Assembly: GCA_024276455.1 (NCBI GenBank)
Contig: JAJRXE010000322.1
Location: forward strand, 1 to 37,661
Direction: 5' to 3'
DNA: 37,661 nt
Origin: Calditrichota bacterium
GTDB taxonomy: Bacteria > Calditrichota > Calditrichia > RBG-13-44-9
This document shows positions 25,414 through 34,556 of this stretch, one piece after another; the first letter of the stretch is position 1; each line of letters starts with the position of its first letter. The notes under the pieces are model-generated. The model was not told the origin of the DNA, did not search any database, and was given only the letters and a program-made list of their open reading frames with translations. The position numbers and the translations under genes are program-made.

Positions 25414-26388
25414 TTATTTTCGCCCGGAATTCAATTCATTCCAGATTAACGCTGCCGCCCCCAGCACCGCGGCTCCGCCTTCCGGAAGCAGAGAGGGAAT
25501 CACCCGAACTGTTCCCCGGTAAACCGAAAGCAGGTTTTCTTCCAGATATTTTCGGGTGGGGCGAAAGATGAAATCGCCAGCGGCGGTCAGTCCGCCAAAC
25601 AGAATAATGGCTTCGGGACTTAAATACGCCACGGAATTCGCCAGCGCCTCGCCCAGCACCCGCCCGGTAAATTCAAAGGCTTCCCGGGCAATCGGATCGC
25701 CCGCTTTCGCCGCCTGGTAAATATCTTTTGCCGTCAATTGTTCATAGGTCATATTACGCAACCGACTGGGTTTATTGGAGTTCCCCAGCAATTCAAATAC
25801 GGTTCTTTTAATCCCGGTTGCCGAGGCGTAAGTTTCCAGGCAACCGCGACGGCCGCACCCACACAAACGGCCGTTTCGCTCCACAATCACATGCCCAATC
25901 TCGCCGGCAAACCCGTCGTGGCCGTACACCACTTTCCCGTCCACTACCACGCCACTCCCCAAGCCGGTGCCCAGAGTAATCTCAATAAAGTGTTTCATTC
26001 CCCGGGCGGCTCCGAATTTCATCTCGCCCAGGGCGGCGGCATTGGCATCGTTGGTCAGGACGGTGGGCAAATCCAGGTGCTTACGAACCATCTCCACCAC
26101 GTTTACGTCCTGCCAGCCCAGATTCGGAGGATTTTCGATGGTACCCCGGTAGTAATTCCCGTTGGGAGCTCCCACTCCAATCCCCACGCATTCCAGTTCG
26201 GAGGAAGCCTGTTGCAGTTGCCGCCGAACCAGAGTAAACAGTCGTTCAAAAAATTGCTCCACCGGCTGATCCGCCCGGGTAGGAATGCTCCCCTGATGGT
26301 AAATAGTCCCTTCCTGATCCACAAAACCGTACGCGGTGTTGGTTCCACCAATGTCGATTCCCAGAGTAACTTTCTTTTTCACCGCCAT
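25414..26388 (-). CDS. ROK family sugar kinase (probable glucokinase)
   Basis: This is a cytoplasmic ATP-dependent hexose kinase of 324 residues. The phosphate-1 motif is LGIDIGGTNTAYG (9-21), the catalytic Asp lies in LTNDANAAALGE (D114), and TLGTGLGSGVVVDG follows. The ROK zinc site is H166 with C176, C178 and C183 (GEIGHVIVE, LCGCGRRGCLE). The motif E-x-G-H is consistent with glucose or N-acetyl sugar specificity. Its bacterial relatives are mostly annotated glucokinase, and pgi being nearby on the same strand fits a glycolytic role. An AAAGGAGAG site precedes the ATG at 26388. Substrate assignment is inference. Confidence 0.9.
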   Translation of the reverse strand: MAVKKKVTLGIDIGGTNTAYGFVDQEGTIYHQGSIPTRADQPVEQFFERLFTLVRRQLQQASSELECVGIGVGAPNGNYYRGTIENPPNLGWQDVNVVEMVRKHLDLPTVLTNDANAAALGEMKFGAARGMKHFIEITLGTGLGSGVVVDGKVVYGHDGFAGEIGHVIVERNGRLCGCGRRGCLETYASATGIKRTVFELLGNSNKPSRLRNMTYEQLTAKDIYQAAKAGDPIAREAFEFTGRVLGEALANSVAYLSPEAIILFGGLTAAGDFIFRPTRKYLEENLLSVYRGTVRVIPSLLPEGGAAVLGAAALIWNELNSGRK

Positions 26389-26588
26389 GCTCTCTCCTTT
26401 AAAAGCCTACCCGGTAAAATAGGAAGCAAGACCTGTTTCATCAAGACAAAAGTTAGTTTTACCCGATTTGCCTATTTCCTTTGTTTCCAAATAGTTATCT
26501 GTCACTTCGGTTCTGCAATTGTAAAAATATTCTTTTCCGGTGAACCAATTCGCCATTTGGGGGTATAAAATTTGTCTAATTTTGTATT

Positions 26589-26616
26589 TTGTTGAGCTCA
26601 TTTAACTGCTTATATT
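26589..26616 (+). promoter_or_regulatory. Candidate promoter of the SlyD-type isomerase gene
   Basis: TTGTTG (26589-26594) and TATATT (26611-26616) are separated by 16 bp, about 40 bp before the start codon. The -35 match is weak. A Bacteroidetes-like TAATTTTG (26577-26584) with TTG 17 bp upstream is an alternative. Confidence 0.3.
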
Positions 26617-26656
26617 GAACTCAAATAAATTTAACAAATGTTTAAGGAGATTTTTT

Positions 26657-27142
26657 ATGTCAATTAAACCCGATCAGGTTGTCACCATCCAATACACCGT
26701 AAAGGACGAGGATGGCAAAGTTGTTGACGCAACGGGAGAAGACAATTCGTATTCTTTTTTAAGCGGACAAAACCAAATTCTGCCTAAACTGGAAGAAACG
26801 ATCAGCGATATGCTCATTGGCAGCACGAAAACCATCGAGTTGAGTCCCGAAGAAGCGTACGGAGATTATCAGGAAGATGCGGTCCAACAAGTAAACCGTT
26901 CCGATTTTCCGGAAGGCACCCAACTGGAAGTGGGAATGAGCTTTGTGGCCAACATGGCTGACGGGAAACAGCTGCCCTTCGTGATTACCGCGGTTGACGG
27001 AGACGATATTACCATCGATTTCAATCATCCCTTAGCCGGAAAGAAGTTGACCTTTGAAGTGAAACTCATTGATGTTCGCGACGCCACTCCGGAAGAACTG
27101 GCCCACGGCCATGTTCACGGACCCGGCGGTCACGCCCACTAA
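26657..27142 (+). CDS. FKBP-type peptidyl-prolyl isomerase, SlyD-like
   Basis: This cytoplasmic prolyl isomerase/chaperone has 161 residues. The FKBP half-domain is VVTIQYTVKDEDGKVVD (8-24), with SYSFLSGQNQILPKLEETISDM around the active site. The insert-in-flap chaperone domain spans roughly 70-125 (PEEAYGDYQEDAVQQVNRSDF and onward), and LTFEVKLIDVRDATPEEL closes the fold. The last 12 residues contain five histidines, like the metal-binding tail of SlyD but shorter. The start at 26657 is set by AAGGAGA 6 nt upstream, and an ATG 42 bp earlier has no RBS. It is followed directly by a terminator, so it is a single-gene transcript. Confidence 0.94.
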   Translation: MSIKPDQVVTIQYTVKDEDGKVVDATGEDNSYSFLSGQNQILPKLEETISDMLIGSTKTIELSPEEAYGDYQEDAVQQVNRSDFPEGTQLEVGMSFVANMADGKQLPFVITAVDGDDITIDFNHPLAGKKLTFEVKLIDVRDATPEELAHGHVHGPGGHAH

Positions 27143-27165
27143 TACACTGGTGAGAACAGACATGG

Positions 27166-27203
27166 AACAGGTCTGCCTGAAAGGTCGGCAGACCTGTTTT
27201 TTT
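27166..27203 (+). terminator. Rho-independent terminator of the SlyD-like gene
   Basis: A perfect 12-bp stem (AACAGGTCTGCC at 27166-27177 with GGCAGACCTGTT at 27187-27198), a 9-nt loop and a run of seven T. It starts 24 bp after the stop codon. Confidence 0.95.
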
Positions 27204-27263
27204 AATATTCTGGATTTCGGCGTCCCAGCCTTCCCATTTCGATTCGCTACCCGTGACAAAGAC

Positions 27264-28982
27264 TTAATCGAGGAATCCGGTCAATTTTTGAATTGCTCCG
27301 GAGGCGTCCTGCCGAAAATGGAACGCAATGACCCGTCGGCCGGCGGTTTGTAAAGCCCGCCGATCGCCCAACATCTGGGCGGTTTTCAACACACCGAAGG
27401 TGATGGAAGATTCCGCCCGATCCGGTTGGTCGGGAATGGGAACATCTTCGGACATTTCTGCGCTCAGCTGGATAAAGAGTCCCTTACCGGCATCCCCCTT
27501 GTGCAATTGTCCGGTGGAATGAAGAAAACGGGGTCCGTAACCCACCGTAGTCGCCACCCGGTAGCGTTTTTGAATCGCGGTCCGCAGCGTCTGCAAAGCG
27601 GCCTCCAGCGCCTGCGACTAAGGCAAGTAGGCCTGAATGGCTAGGCACGGTTGGGGCGGTGCTGTTTCCCTTTCCAGAGGCGCAAGAAAGGTTTTAACAG
27701 CCTCCTCCAGACGGGAAGCCGCCAGGTCACCAAACACCTGAATCCCTGCTTCCTCGAAGAGCGGGTCCGGCTGCGGCAAGCGCCCCTCTTTTTGGTAAGC
27801 CGCCACCATTTCGCGTGCTAATTTTTTGGCCGACTCCACGTTGGGCTGGTCAAAGGGATTGATCTTTAAACGCCAACTGGCAATGGCGGTGGCCATTTCC
27901 CACAGAAAATACTGGGCGCCCAAATCGTAAAGATCCCGCATTCCCAGAACCAACACCGGATGTCCGGCTTGTCGAAGTGGTTCCAGTTTTCGTTCCACTT
28001 CCGCAGACGCCCGGATACGCAGGTACACAAACAACCGATCGTCCCGATAGGTTGTCGCATCCAGCAGCTCTTCGCCCACCACCGGCAGAATGCCTTTGCC
28101 CTCTTTTCCGGTGCTCTCTGCCACCAATTGCTCCACCCAGGCCGCAAACGGGGCAACGGAGGGTGGCAAGACCAGGGTAAGTTTATCGCGTCCGTGGACC
28201 GCTAACTCCCCGAGAATCGTTCCCAGCAGAGCCGCCGGGTTTTCCTGCCCCACCTTCTCTTCGCACCCGCCGCACCAACAACGCATCTCATCGGCTCGTT
28301 CCAGCAGGGTGGCCAAATCCACGCCAACCAGGGCCGCCGGAACCAATCCAAAGTACGAGAGGGCGGAATAGCGGCCGCCGATGTTCGGATCGTTACGGAA
28401 AATTTTACGAAAACCGAGCCGTTCCGCCAGCGTTTCCAACGCGCTTCCCGGATCGGTAATGGCAACAAAATGCCGCCCGGCAGCCTCCTCGCCCAGCGTT
28501 TCCACCGCCTGGCGATAAAAATATTTCATAAACGAGAGCGTTTCCACCGTACTACCAGACTTCGTGGACACGATGTACACCGTGTGCGCCGGATCGAATT
28601 GACGCGCGTAACGCAACACCATGGCCGGATCGGTGCTGTCCAGCACGGCCAGATCCAGATACCCCAACCGTACACCAAAAGTTTTGCGGAACACCTCCGG
28701 GGCCAGACTGGACCCACCCATGCCCAGCAGCAGCGCTTGGGTAAAACCCTCCCGACGCAGGGCCTCGACCAAATCATGAATTTCTGCGAGGTTCGGTTTC
28801 ATCACTTCCGGGCTTTCCAACCAGCCCAGACGATTGGTGATTTCCGTGGGCTCGGGTTTCCACACGGTGTGGTCGTGTTCCCAGATGCGTTTTACCACCC
28901 GCTCTTTTTCCAAATCTGCCAGCGCTTTTTGCACCGTCGTTTCGTACTCGCCTAAGAACACGTGTCGAAAAATCTGCTTCAT
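27264..28982 (-). CDS. pgi: Glucose-6-phosphate isomerase (Tal-Pgi type), interrupted by an in-frame TAG
   Basis: The enzyme interconverts glucose-6-phosphate and fructose-6-phosphate. From ATG 28982 (AAGGGAGGT upstream) the frame shows GMGGSSLAPEVF (88-99), the sugar-phosphate motif STKSGSTVET (139-148), NIGGRYSALSYFG, and the catalytic block PFDQPNVESAKK (376-387). A TAG stands at codon 455 (27620-27618), after LAIQAYLP. The same frame then continues 117 residues with ATTVGYGPRFLHSTGQLHKG and FGVLKTAQMLGDRRALQ, which form the normal C-terminus of this isomerase type. Everything else is intact, so this is one gene with a single amber codon. It could be a sequencing error, a recent nonsense mutation, or readthrough. 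The 454-residue product retains the catalytic core, so partial activity is possible. The TAG likely replaces a sense codon such as TAT/TAC or CAG. Confidence 0.88.
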
Positions 28983-29236
28983 TGGTATTTACCTCCCTTG
29001 AGATGGGTAACCTGCTCGTGCTTTTCGGACAACGCTGTTAAACTACCGGATTATTGCTTACCGTCGGTTTTCAAAATAAGGACATTTCTCCCCCTAACAC
29101 AATACAAAATATTGCCCGCCGGCTACCGGGAGACACGGCCTGGGACGCTTTTTGCGAAAGGTGTGTTCCATCTTACAGACATTAACAGCGAATTTCCGGA
29201 GATTGGAAACGAATCGAACGTGGAGAAGAAGAAACC

Positions 29237-30556
29237 ATGCGTCCCGACATTGCGCGCTTAATAAAACAGGCAAAAAAGGTACTCCGGCAGAACTGGCGGG
29301 ACCAATTTACCGTCCCTTCACCCAATCTCTACCCCCACCAGTGGAACTGGGATGCCGGATTCATGGCAATCGGCTATGCGCATTTTCATCCCAGGCGGGC
29401 CCAGCAAGAGCTCAACCACCTGTTTGCCGCCCAGTGGCGCAACGGCATGCTTCCGCAGATTGTTTTCAACCCAGAGGCCCTGGGCGGTTACTTCCCGGAG
29501 CCGGATTTCTGGCAAACTGAGCGCAGCGCCAACCATCCGAGCGGTTTTCTCACTTCCGGAATCACCATGCCGCCCCTGCACGCCCTGGCGGCCTGGAAAA
29601 TTTACCGCCACAGCCCGAATCCCCAGCAAACCCGGGAGTGGTTGCGCGATCTCTTTCCCCGTCTCCTGAAAATGCATCGCTATTTCTACCGGGAGAGGGA
29701 CCCTCAACGGGAGGGGCTGGTTTACATTCGGCATCCCTGGGAATCCGGCATCGACAACGCTCCGGCCTGGGATGCTCCGCTCCGGCATATTCCGGTGGAT
29801 TCCGAAACACTCCCCGCCTACCAACGAAAAGATGTAGGGCAGGACGTACCGGCCTCGCAGCGGCCGACCAATCGCGATTACGATCGCTACGTTTACCTGG
29901 TGGCTCTATTTCGCCGCTTGAAATACCATGAAGGCAATCTGTACCGGGAGTGTCCCTTTTTGATTCAAGATCCGTTGACCAACAGTCTGTTGAACCGTTC
30001 CAACGAAGAATTAATCCGGCTGGCCCGCTTGCTGGGGGAAGACAGCGGCGAAATCCGGGAGTGGTACCAGCAAACCTCCCGGGCCCTGCGCACCAAACTC
30101 TGGCACGCCGACCATGGCGCGTTCGATTGCTACGATCTTCGTAATCGCGATTTCATTCACACTCAGATTGCCTCCGCCTTTATGCCGCTAATCTGCGGAG
30201 CGCCCACCACCGAACAGGCAAACCGGATTTACCAGTCGCTGGAATCGAATAGTTTTTGCTCCATGCACAACGATCACTGCTTCTCCATCCCCAATTACGA
30301 TTTAAAGGGAAAAGAACTGGACACCCGAAACTACTGGCGCGGACCGGTGTGGATCAATACCAACTGGCTGCTCATGCAGGGGCTAAAACGCTACGGATTC
30401 CACCAGAAAGCACGAAGCGTGCGGCGGGATATTATTGAACTGGTGAGCCGCTGGGGCTTTCGGGAGTATTTCGATCCTTACCGGGGAACCGGGTACGGCT
30501 CACAACACTTTTCCTGGACTGCGGCTTTGTTCATCGCCACGGTAATGGAAAAATAA
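29237..30556 (+). CDS. GH63-like (MGH1-type) alpha-glycosidase
   Basis: This is a 439-residue (alpha/alpha)6-barrel glycosidase without signal peptide. Motifs seen are PHQWNWDAGFMAIGYAHF (33-50), RNGMLPQIVFNP, YIRHPWESGIDNAPAWD, RGPVWINTNWLLMQGL and YFDPYRGTGYGSQHFSWTAA near the end. These are the conserved acid/base and substrate segments of the family that includes Thermus mannosylglycerate hydrolase and trehalase-like enzymes. Plausible substrates are mannosyl- or glucosylglycerate, or other small alpha-glycosides, and the sequence does not decide. The start at 29237 has GGAGAAG about 11 nt upstream. It is transcribed divergently from pgi. Confidence 0.85.
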   Translation: MRPDIARLIKQAKKVLRQNWRDQFTVPSPNLYPHQWNWDAGFMAIGYAHFHPRRAQQELNHLFAAQWRNGMLPQIVFNPEALGGYFPEPDFWQTERSANHPSGFLTSGITMPPLHALAAWKIYRHSPNPQQTREWLRDLFPRLLKMHRYFYRERDPQREGLVYIRHPWESGIDNAPAWDAPLRHIPVDSETLPAYQRKDVGQDVPASQRPTNRDYDRYVYLVALFRRLKYHEGNLYRECPFLIQDPLTNSLLNRSNEELIRLARLLGEDSGEIREWYQQTSRALRTKLWHADHGAFDCYDLRNRDFIHTQIASAFMPLICGAPTTEQANRIYQSLESNSFCSMHNDHCFSIPNYDLKGKELDTRNYWRGPVWINTNWLLMQGLKRYGFHQKARSVRRDIIELVSRWGFREYFDPYRGTGYGSQHFSWTAALFIATVMEK

Positions 30557-30635
30557 ACCGCTTTACCCGGAGGATGAAAAGCCTTTTTCCAGAGGCTTCC
30601 CAATCCCGAAACTATTCCGTTAATGGAACGTTTAT

Positions 30636-30664
30636 TTTACAATTGAAATTATTTGTATTAAATT
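30636..30664 (+). promoter_or_regulatory. Candidate sigma70-type promoter of the TerB-like gene
   Basis: TTTACA (30636-30641), 17 bp, then TAAATT (30659-30664), 24 bp before the start codon at 30689. The spacing is ideal and the -35 matches 5 of 6 bases. Confidence 0.45.
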
Positions 30665-30688
30665 GACCGAAAAACGGGAGTTCACACA

Positions 30689-31165
30689 ATGCTGGATAAA
30701 ATTTACCAATTTTTAGCAAAACCAGTGGAAACAGCGGGGGAAGAGTCGCTGGATCACCAGTCGGAACGGGTGCAAATTGCCGTTTGCGCGTTGCTGCTGG
30801 AAATGGCCGAAATCGACGGGCAATTCAGTGAGAAAGAGAAGAAGAAAATTCTGGATATCCTGCAAAATCACTACGGTCTTCAAAAAGATTACGCCCGGCA
30901 ACTCACCATCCTGGCGGAAAAAGAGAAAGAAGAGAGCCTGGATTTGTGGCAATTCACCAATCTGATTAACCAGAACTTCAGCGAGCAAGAAAAACTCGAT
31001 CTGGTTCACACCCTCTGGGAAATTGTTTACACCGATGGTGCGCTGGACAAATACGAAGACTACCTGATTCACAAGCTGGGAAACCTGTTGAACCTGACCC
31101 ACCGGCAACTCATTGAAGCCAAACTGGACGTTCTGGACAAATTCAAACGCCGTGAATCGTCTTAA
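30689..31165 (+). CDS. TerB-like (tellurite resistance/DjlA-type) helical protein
   Basis: This 158-residue cytoplasmic protein is all-helical. QIAVCALLLEMAEIDGQFSEKEKKKILDIL (~30-59) and ALDKYEDYLIHKLGNLLNL (about 113-131) carry the two acidic metal-binding helices typical of the TerB fold (E/D-x-D-G pattern). TerB-like domains occur in tellurite-resistance clusters and in stand-alone proteins of unknown role, and no other ter genes are nearby. GGGAG lies 8 nt upstream of the ATG. It is 42 bp ahead of msrB and probably co-transcribed with it, which hints at a stress connection. Confidence 0.85.
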   Translation: MLDKIYQFLAKPVETAGEESLDHQSERVQIAVCALLLEMAEIDGQFSEKEKKKILDILQNHYGLQKDYARQLTILAEKEKEESLDLWQFTNLINQNFSEQEKLDLVHTLWEIVYTDGALDKYEDYLIHKLGNLLNLTHRQLIEAKLDVLDKFKRRESS

Positions 31166-31207
31166 AAGATTTCCGAAACACCTCAAATTCATCACGAAAG
31201 GAGAGTT

Positions 31208-31792
31208 GTGAAAACACTAAAAATGCGAAGCATAAATTGGCTGGGAATTGGTGTACTGGTAATTTGGAGCCTGCAATTGTCGGCCGGATTTACCCAGAAC
31301 CCACTTCCCCCAATTAGCAACAAATCATGCGCTCAGGAGGATTACCGCATGCCGGACCAGCAGAATTACGAAAAATCGGATTTAAAAAATAAACTCTCAC
31401 CGCTACAATACTGGGTGACTCAGGAAAACGGTACCGAACCGCCTTTTACCGGCAAATACTACCACTTCCACGAGCCCGGAACGTACGTTTGTGTGGTTTG
31501 CGGCACGCCGCTTTTCAGCTCTGCGGACAAATACGACTCCGGCAGCGGTTGGCCCAGCTTTCGGGATGCCCTTGCGGAAGGCAATATCGAGCTTCGAGAA
31601 GACCATAGCCTCTCCATGGAACGTACGGAAGTCCGCTGTAAAAAATGCGGTGCCCATCTGGGACACCTCTTCGACGATGGTCCGGCGCCCACTTACACGC
31701 GCTACTGCATCAATTCCGCTGCCTTGAATTTTATTCCTGCTGGAAAAGACACCACCTCTTCGGAGGAAAAAAGAGAGCAGAGCAAACGCTGA
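31208..31792 (+). CDS. msrB: Exported methionine-R-sulfoxide reductase B
   Basis: MsrB reduces methionine-R-sulfoxide in proteins. The 194-residue protein has a hydrophobic signal segment (about 10-28), so it probably repairs exported proteins. Zinc is bound by C95, C98, C144 and C147 (YVCVVCGTP, VRCKKCGAH). GSGWPSF and LGHLFDDGP are conserved, and the catalytic cysteine is C167 in RYCINSAALNF, encoded by TGC, so this is a Cys and not a Sec form. The start is GTG at 31208 with AAGGAGAG just upstream. The C-terminal tail is charged. No msrA lies beside it. It follows the TerB-like gene closely. Confidence 0.94.
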   Translation: MKTLKMRSINWLGIGVLVIWSLQLSAGFTQNPLPPISNKSCAQEDYRMPDQQNYEKSDLKNKLSPLQYWVTQENGTEPPFTGKYYHFHEPGTYVCVVCGTPLFSSADKYDSGSGWPSFRDALAEGNIELREDHSLSMERTEVRCKKCGAHLGHLFDDGPAPTYTRYCINSAALNFIPAGKDTTSSEEKREQSKR

Positions 31793-31864
31793 AAAGGATT
31801 GGCGGCGTTCTTCGCCAGCCGTCAGGGCATGTTCCCGCAATGGGAAGAGCCAAAACGATTCCCT

Positions 31865-33226
31865 CTACCCCAGAAGGCCGACCCAGAGAAGCAATTTAAC
31901 GCCCAGGGCCAAAAGTGGCAGCAGAAGCAGGGTTCGTAGCACAAACAGAACCAGTAAATGGGTGAAGCGGACCGGTACATCGCGGAACATGTCCAGAATC
32001 ATCGGGCCCAGACTGGAGAAAAAGATGAGCTGGGACGTAGAGAGCACGGCGACAAAAAAACGGGCTGTTTGGGGTGTATTCACCACCAACAGGGCGGGAA
32101 TGTACATCTCGGTAATTTCAACCACCACCGCCGGAGCCACTACTTCCGGTCGGGGGATCCCCAGAAACTGCAATACCGGGACCAGAGGAAGTCCCAGATA
32201 ATGAAACAGGGGGGTAAATTTGGCCAACATCAGTGCCAGGGTTCCCACCGAAACAATGGTACCAATAATTGAACTGGCCAGACGAAGGCCGTCGCCCACC
32301 CCCCGGATGAGCGCCTGAGCGAACGGGGGCGATTGGCGGGCTTTTTCCAGCGCCACCCGCCAGGCCCGGCCCAATAACGACCCCCGCAGTGGTTCCTGAG
32401 TACCTCTTTCCGGCGCTTTATTCACATACGTGGCAGGAATGTGCGACAGGGGCGGAATACGCACCAGCACCGCCGCCAGAAAAACTACCGCCAGCAAATA
32501 AAACAACAAAACCAGAGGAAACTGGGGAAGCAATTCCAGGGTAGCGCAGACAACGCCGACGAATCCAATGGAAACGGTGCTGAAACAGGTGGCCAGGGTG
32601 GCCGCTTCCCGCCGATTGTAACCTCCGTTGTACATGACCGTGCGGGTCAGGTACAATCCCACACTGTAGGAACCAACCCAGGAAGTCAGGGCATCTAACG
32701 CCGCCCGTCCGGGCAGGCGAAACAACGGCCACATGACCGGTTGGGCTAATGTACCTAAAAACTCCATCCCTCCGTACAGCACAAACAGTTGCACAAACAC
32801 GGCTCCCAGAGGGATGATCAGCGCTACCGAAACCGCCAGCACCTGCCAGATCAGACGGTAAATCCCGGCCTGGTAAAACGTCGACGGCAATATCTGCAAC
32901 ACAAACAGCACCGCCAGCACCCCTCCGGCTAAACGCAACCCAAAAATGGGGGAGGAGGTCTGAAAATCTTTCAACCAGTGGTGTCTCCGGGAAAGCCGGG
33001 GAAACCAGCGGCTCAGTACGCTAAAAACACTCCCCAACAACACCACCACCAGCGTGTAAAATTCCGCCGTCCGGGGCCAAGCACCCCTTAATTCGGTAAT
33101 AAAAACATCAAACGGCACCGTCCACTTTCCTCGAAAATACACCGGCATGAGAAAAAATGCCGTTCCCAGCAAAAAACTCAACAGGAACTTCAGCGGTGCC
33201 GAATTGGCTCTTTGTTCTCGACTCAC
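31865..33226 (-). CDS. YjiH-like (nucleoside-recognition/Gate domain) membrane protein
   Basis: This polytopic inner-membrane protein has about nine hydrophobic segments and 453 residues. The layout and sequences such as LTSWVGSYSVGLYLTRTVMYNGGYNRREAATLATCFSTVSIGF match the YjiH family with Gate/nucleoside-recognition domains. These are presumed transporters whose substrate is unknown. The annotation starts at GTG 33226, where GAGGAAGAG stands immediately upstream; a TTG at 33256 would add 10 residues but has no RBS. The 3' end converges on msrB, with 72 bp between. It is divergent from the DUF1684 lipoprotein gene. Confidence 0.8.
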   Translation of the reverse strand: MSREQRANSAPLKFLLSFLLGTAFFLMPVYFRGKWTVPFDVFITELRGAWPRTAEFYTLVVVLLGSVFSVLSRWFPRLSRRHHWLKDFQTSSPIFGLRLAGGVLAVLFVLQILPSTFYQAGIYRLIWQVLAVSVALIIPLGAVFVQLFVLYGGMEFLGTLAQPVMWPLFRLPGRAALDALTSWVGSYSVGLYLTRTVMYNGGYNRREAATLATCFSTVSIGFVGVVCATLELLPQFPLVLLFYLLAVVFLAAVLVRIPPLSHIPATYVNKAPERGTQEPLRGSLLGRAWRVALEKARQSPPFAQALIRGVGDGLRLASSIIGTIVSVGTLALMLAKFTPLFHYLGLPLVPVLQFLGIPRPEVVAPAVVVEITEMYIPALLVVNTPQTARFFVAVLSTSQLIFFSSLGPMILDMFRDVPVRFTHLLVLFVLRTLLLLPLLALGVKLLLWVGLLG

Positions 33227-33378
33227 CGACTCTTCCTCGTTTTTTCCTTGCCTCAAATCGAGTCCGATTTACTAAAATACGAGAACAATCGGTAAAAATA
33301 AAGCGGGGAAAAATTCCTGAAACACTTCTCCGAACGAGTCCGGCACTTCCACTTTTTGAAAAAATCCTTTCAAAATAG

Positions 33379-33406
33379 TTGCAAAATGAAAAATGTCCGT
33401 TAAATT
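33379..33406 (+). promoter_or_regulatory. Candidate promoter of the DUF1684 gene
   Basis: TTGCAA (33379-33384), 16 bp, TAAATT (33401-33406), 44 bp before the start codon. Each hexamer matches consensus at 4 of 6 positions. Confidence 0.35.
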
Positions 33407-33450
33407 AGAGTGGACCGGAAGAAACAAAACCGAAAAAGGGAGCTTTATTC

Positions 33451-34401
33451 ATGAAAGATCATCGCTCCTTCCGATTTTTCTCTTCGCGCTCGCCTCTGCT
33501 TTGCAGTCTGATTGCCGTTTTACCTTTTTTAATCGTGGCGTGCGAGAAAAGCAATCAATCCGCCCCCTCGGACGAAGCCTACGTACAGGAAATCCAGAAT
33601 TGGCACCAGAAACGCCTGGCGGCTCTCACCCGACCGGATGGCTGGCTTACCCTGGTGGGGCTCCACTGGTTGGACGAAGGAGAAAACACTTTTGGCTCCG
33701 ATTCGGCTAACAAAATTGTTTTTCCACCTCAGGCGCCCCTTTTTATCGGTTCCTTTTTCCTGCAAGACGGAAAGGTTACCGTAAAAATTCGTCCCGGCAT
33801 TGCTGTTACCGCCAACGACGCACCGGTGCAGGAGATGGCCCTGCGCAACGACACGGAAGGGAATCCAACGATTCTCAAATACGGGACTCTTCAATGGTAC
33901 ATTATTAAACGGGGAGAGCGCCTGGGGGTGCGCATCAAAGACAGCGAAAGTCCGGTACGAAAAAATTTCCGGGGCATTGAATTGTTTCCCATCGACAAAA
34001 AATGGCGGGTGAAAGCCCGGTTCGAGCCCTATGATCCGCCGAAAACCATCCCTGTTCCCACAGTGCTGGGCACCATTAACGAATTGCCCTGTCCGGGCCG
34101 CCTGGTTTTCGAAATCGAGGGAAAAACCTACCAGCTGGATCCCATTCTGGAACCGGGAGACACGCAGTTTTTCCTGATATTTGCCGACGAAACGAATGGC
34201 AAAGAGACCTACGGTGCCGGACGATTTCTCACGGCCGCACTGCCCGATTCCAACGGAATCACCTACCTTGACTTTAACAAAGCTTACAATCCGCCCTGTG
34301 CTTTTACCAAATATGCCACCTGCCCCCTGCCGCCAGATCAAAATTACCTTCCCATTGCTGTGACCGCCGGTGAGAAACGCTACGCCGGTTCCCATCTTTA
34401 G
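33451..34401 (+). CDS. DUF1684 lipoprotein
   Basis: This 316-residue protein has a lipoprotein signal (FLIVAC, Cys31), so it should be membrane-anchored outside the cytoplasm. The DUF1684 core is complete: WHQKRLAALTRPDGWLTLVGLHWL, GENTFGS, VRIKDSESPVRKNFRGIELFPI, WRVKARFEPYD, and the ending YLDFNKAYNPPCAFTKYATCPLPP with ITAGEK-like residues. DUF1684 proteins are widespread in Bacteroidetes and actinobacteria with no settled function. AGGGAG lies 8 nt upstream of the ATG. The stop is TAG. It is a single-gene unit with 155 bp before the next gene. Confidence 0.92.
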   Translation: MKDHRSFRFFSSRSPLLCSLIAVLPFLIVACEKSNQSAPSDEAYVQEIQNWHQKRLAALTRPDGWLTLVGLHWLDEGENTFGSDSANKIVFPPQAPLFIGSFFLQDGKVTVKIRPGIAVTANDAPVQEMALRNDTEGNPTILKYGTLQWYIIKRGERLGVRIKDSESPVRKNFRGIELFPIDKKWRVKARFEPYDPPKTIPVPTVLGTINELPCPGRLVFEIEGKTYQLDPILEPGDTQFFLIFADETNGKETYGAGRFLTAALPDSNGITYLDFNKAYNPPCAFTKYATCPLPPDQNYLPIAVTAGEKRYAGSHL

Positions 34402-34556
34402 AAGGGCGCGGTTCAAGAAAGCGAATCCGGTAGAACTTGCGGCAACAGATTGTTATCCCTCCGGTTAAGCGCCAAAATTTTTACGGTTATGAAACTCCTC
34501 GCCTTCGAAAATGGTAATATGTTAGGGAGAAAAAAATAGAAAGGAGGTGAGGAGGC

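Noticed and set aside
27618..27620. Pyrrolysine or general TAG reassignment to explain the pgi amber codon
   Set aside because: TAG ends several other intact genes in the window, and pgi families have no conserved pyrrolysine. A nonsense mutation or base error is simpler.
30583..30603. Hairpin AAGCC ... GGCTT after the GH63-like gene
   Set aside because: The stem is short and not followed by a T-run, so it is not a convincing intrinsic terminator.
31706..31708. MsrB considered as a second selenoprotein, since Sec forms of MsrB exist
   Set aside because: The catalytic residue in RYCINSAAL is encoded by TGC (Cys) and there is no in-frame TGA.
33529..34416. Minus-strand open frame (295 codons) opposite the DUF1684 gene
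   Set aside because: Shadow of the DUF1684 gene, which has a lipoprotein signal, RBS and full family motifs on the plus strand.
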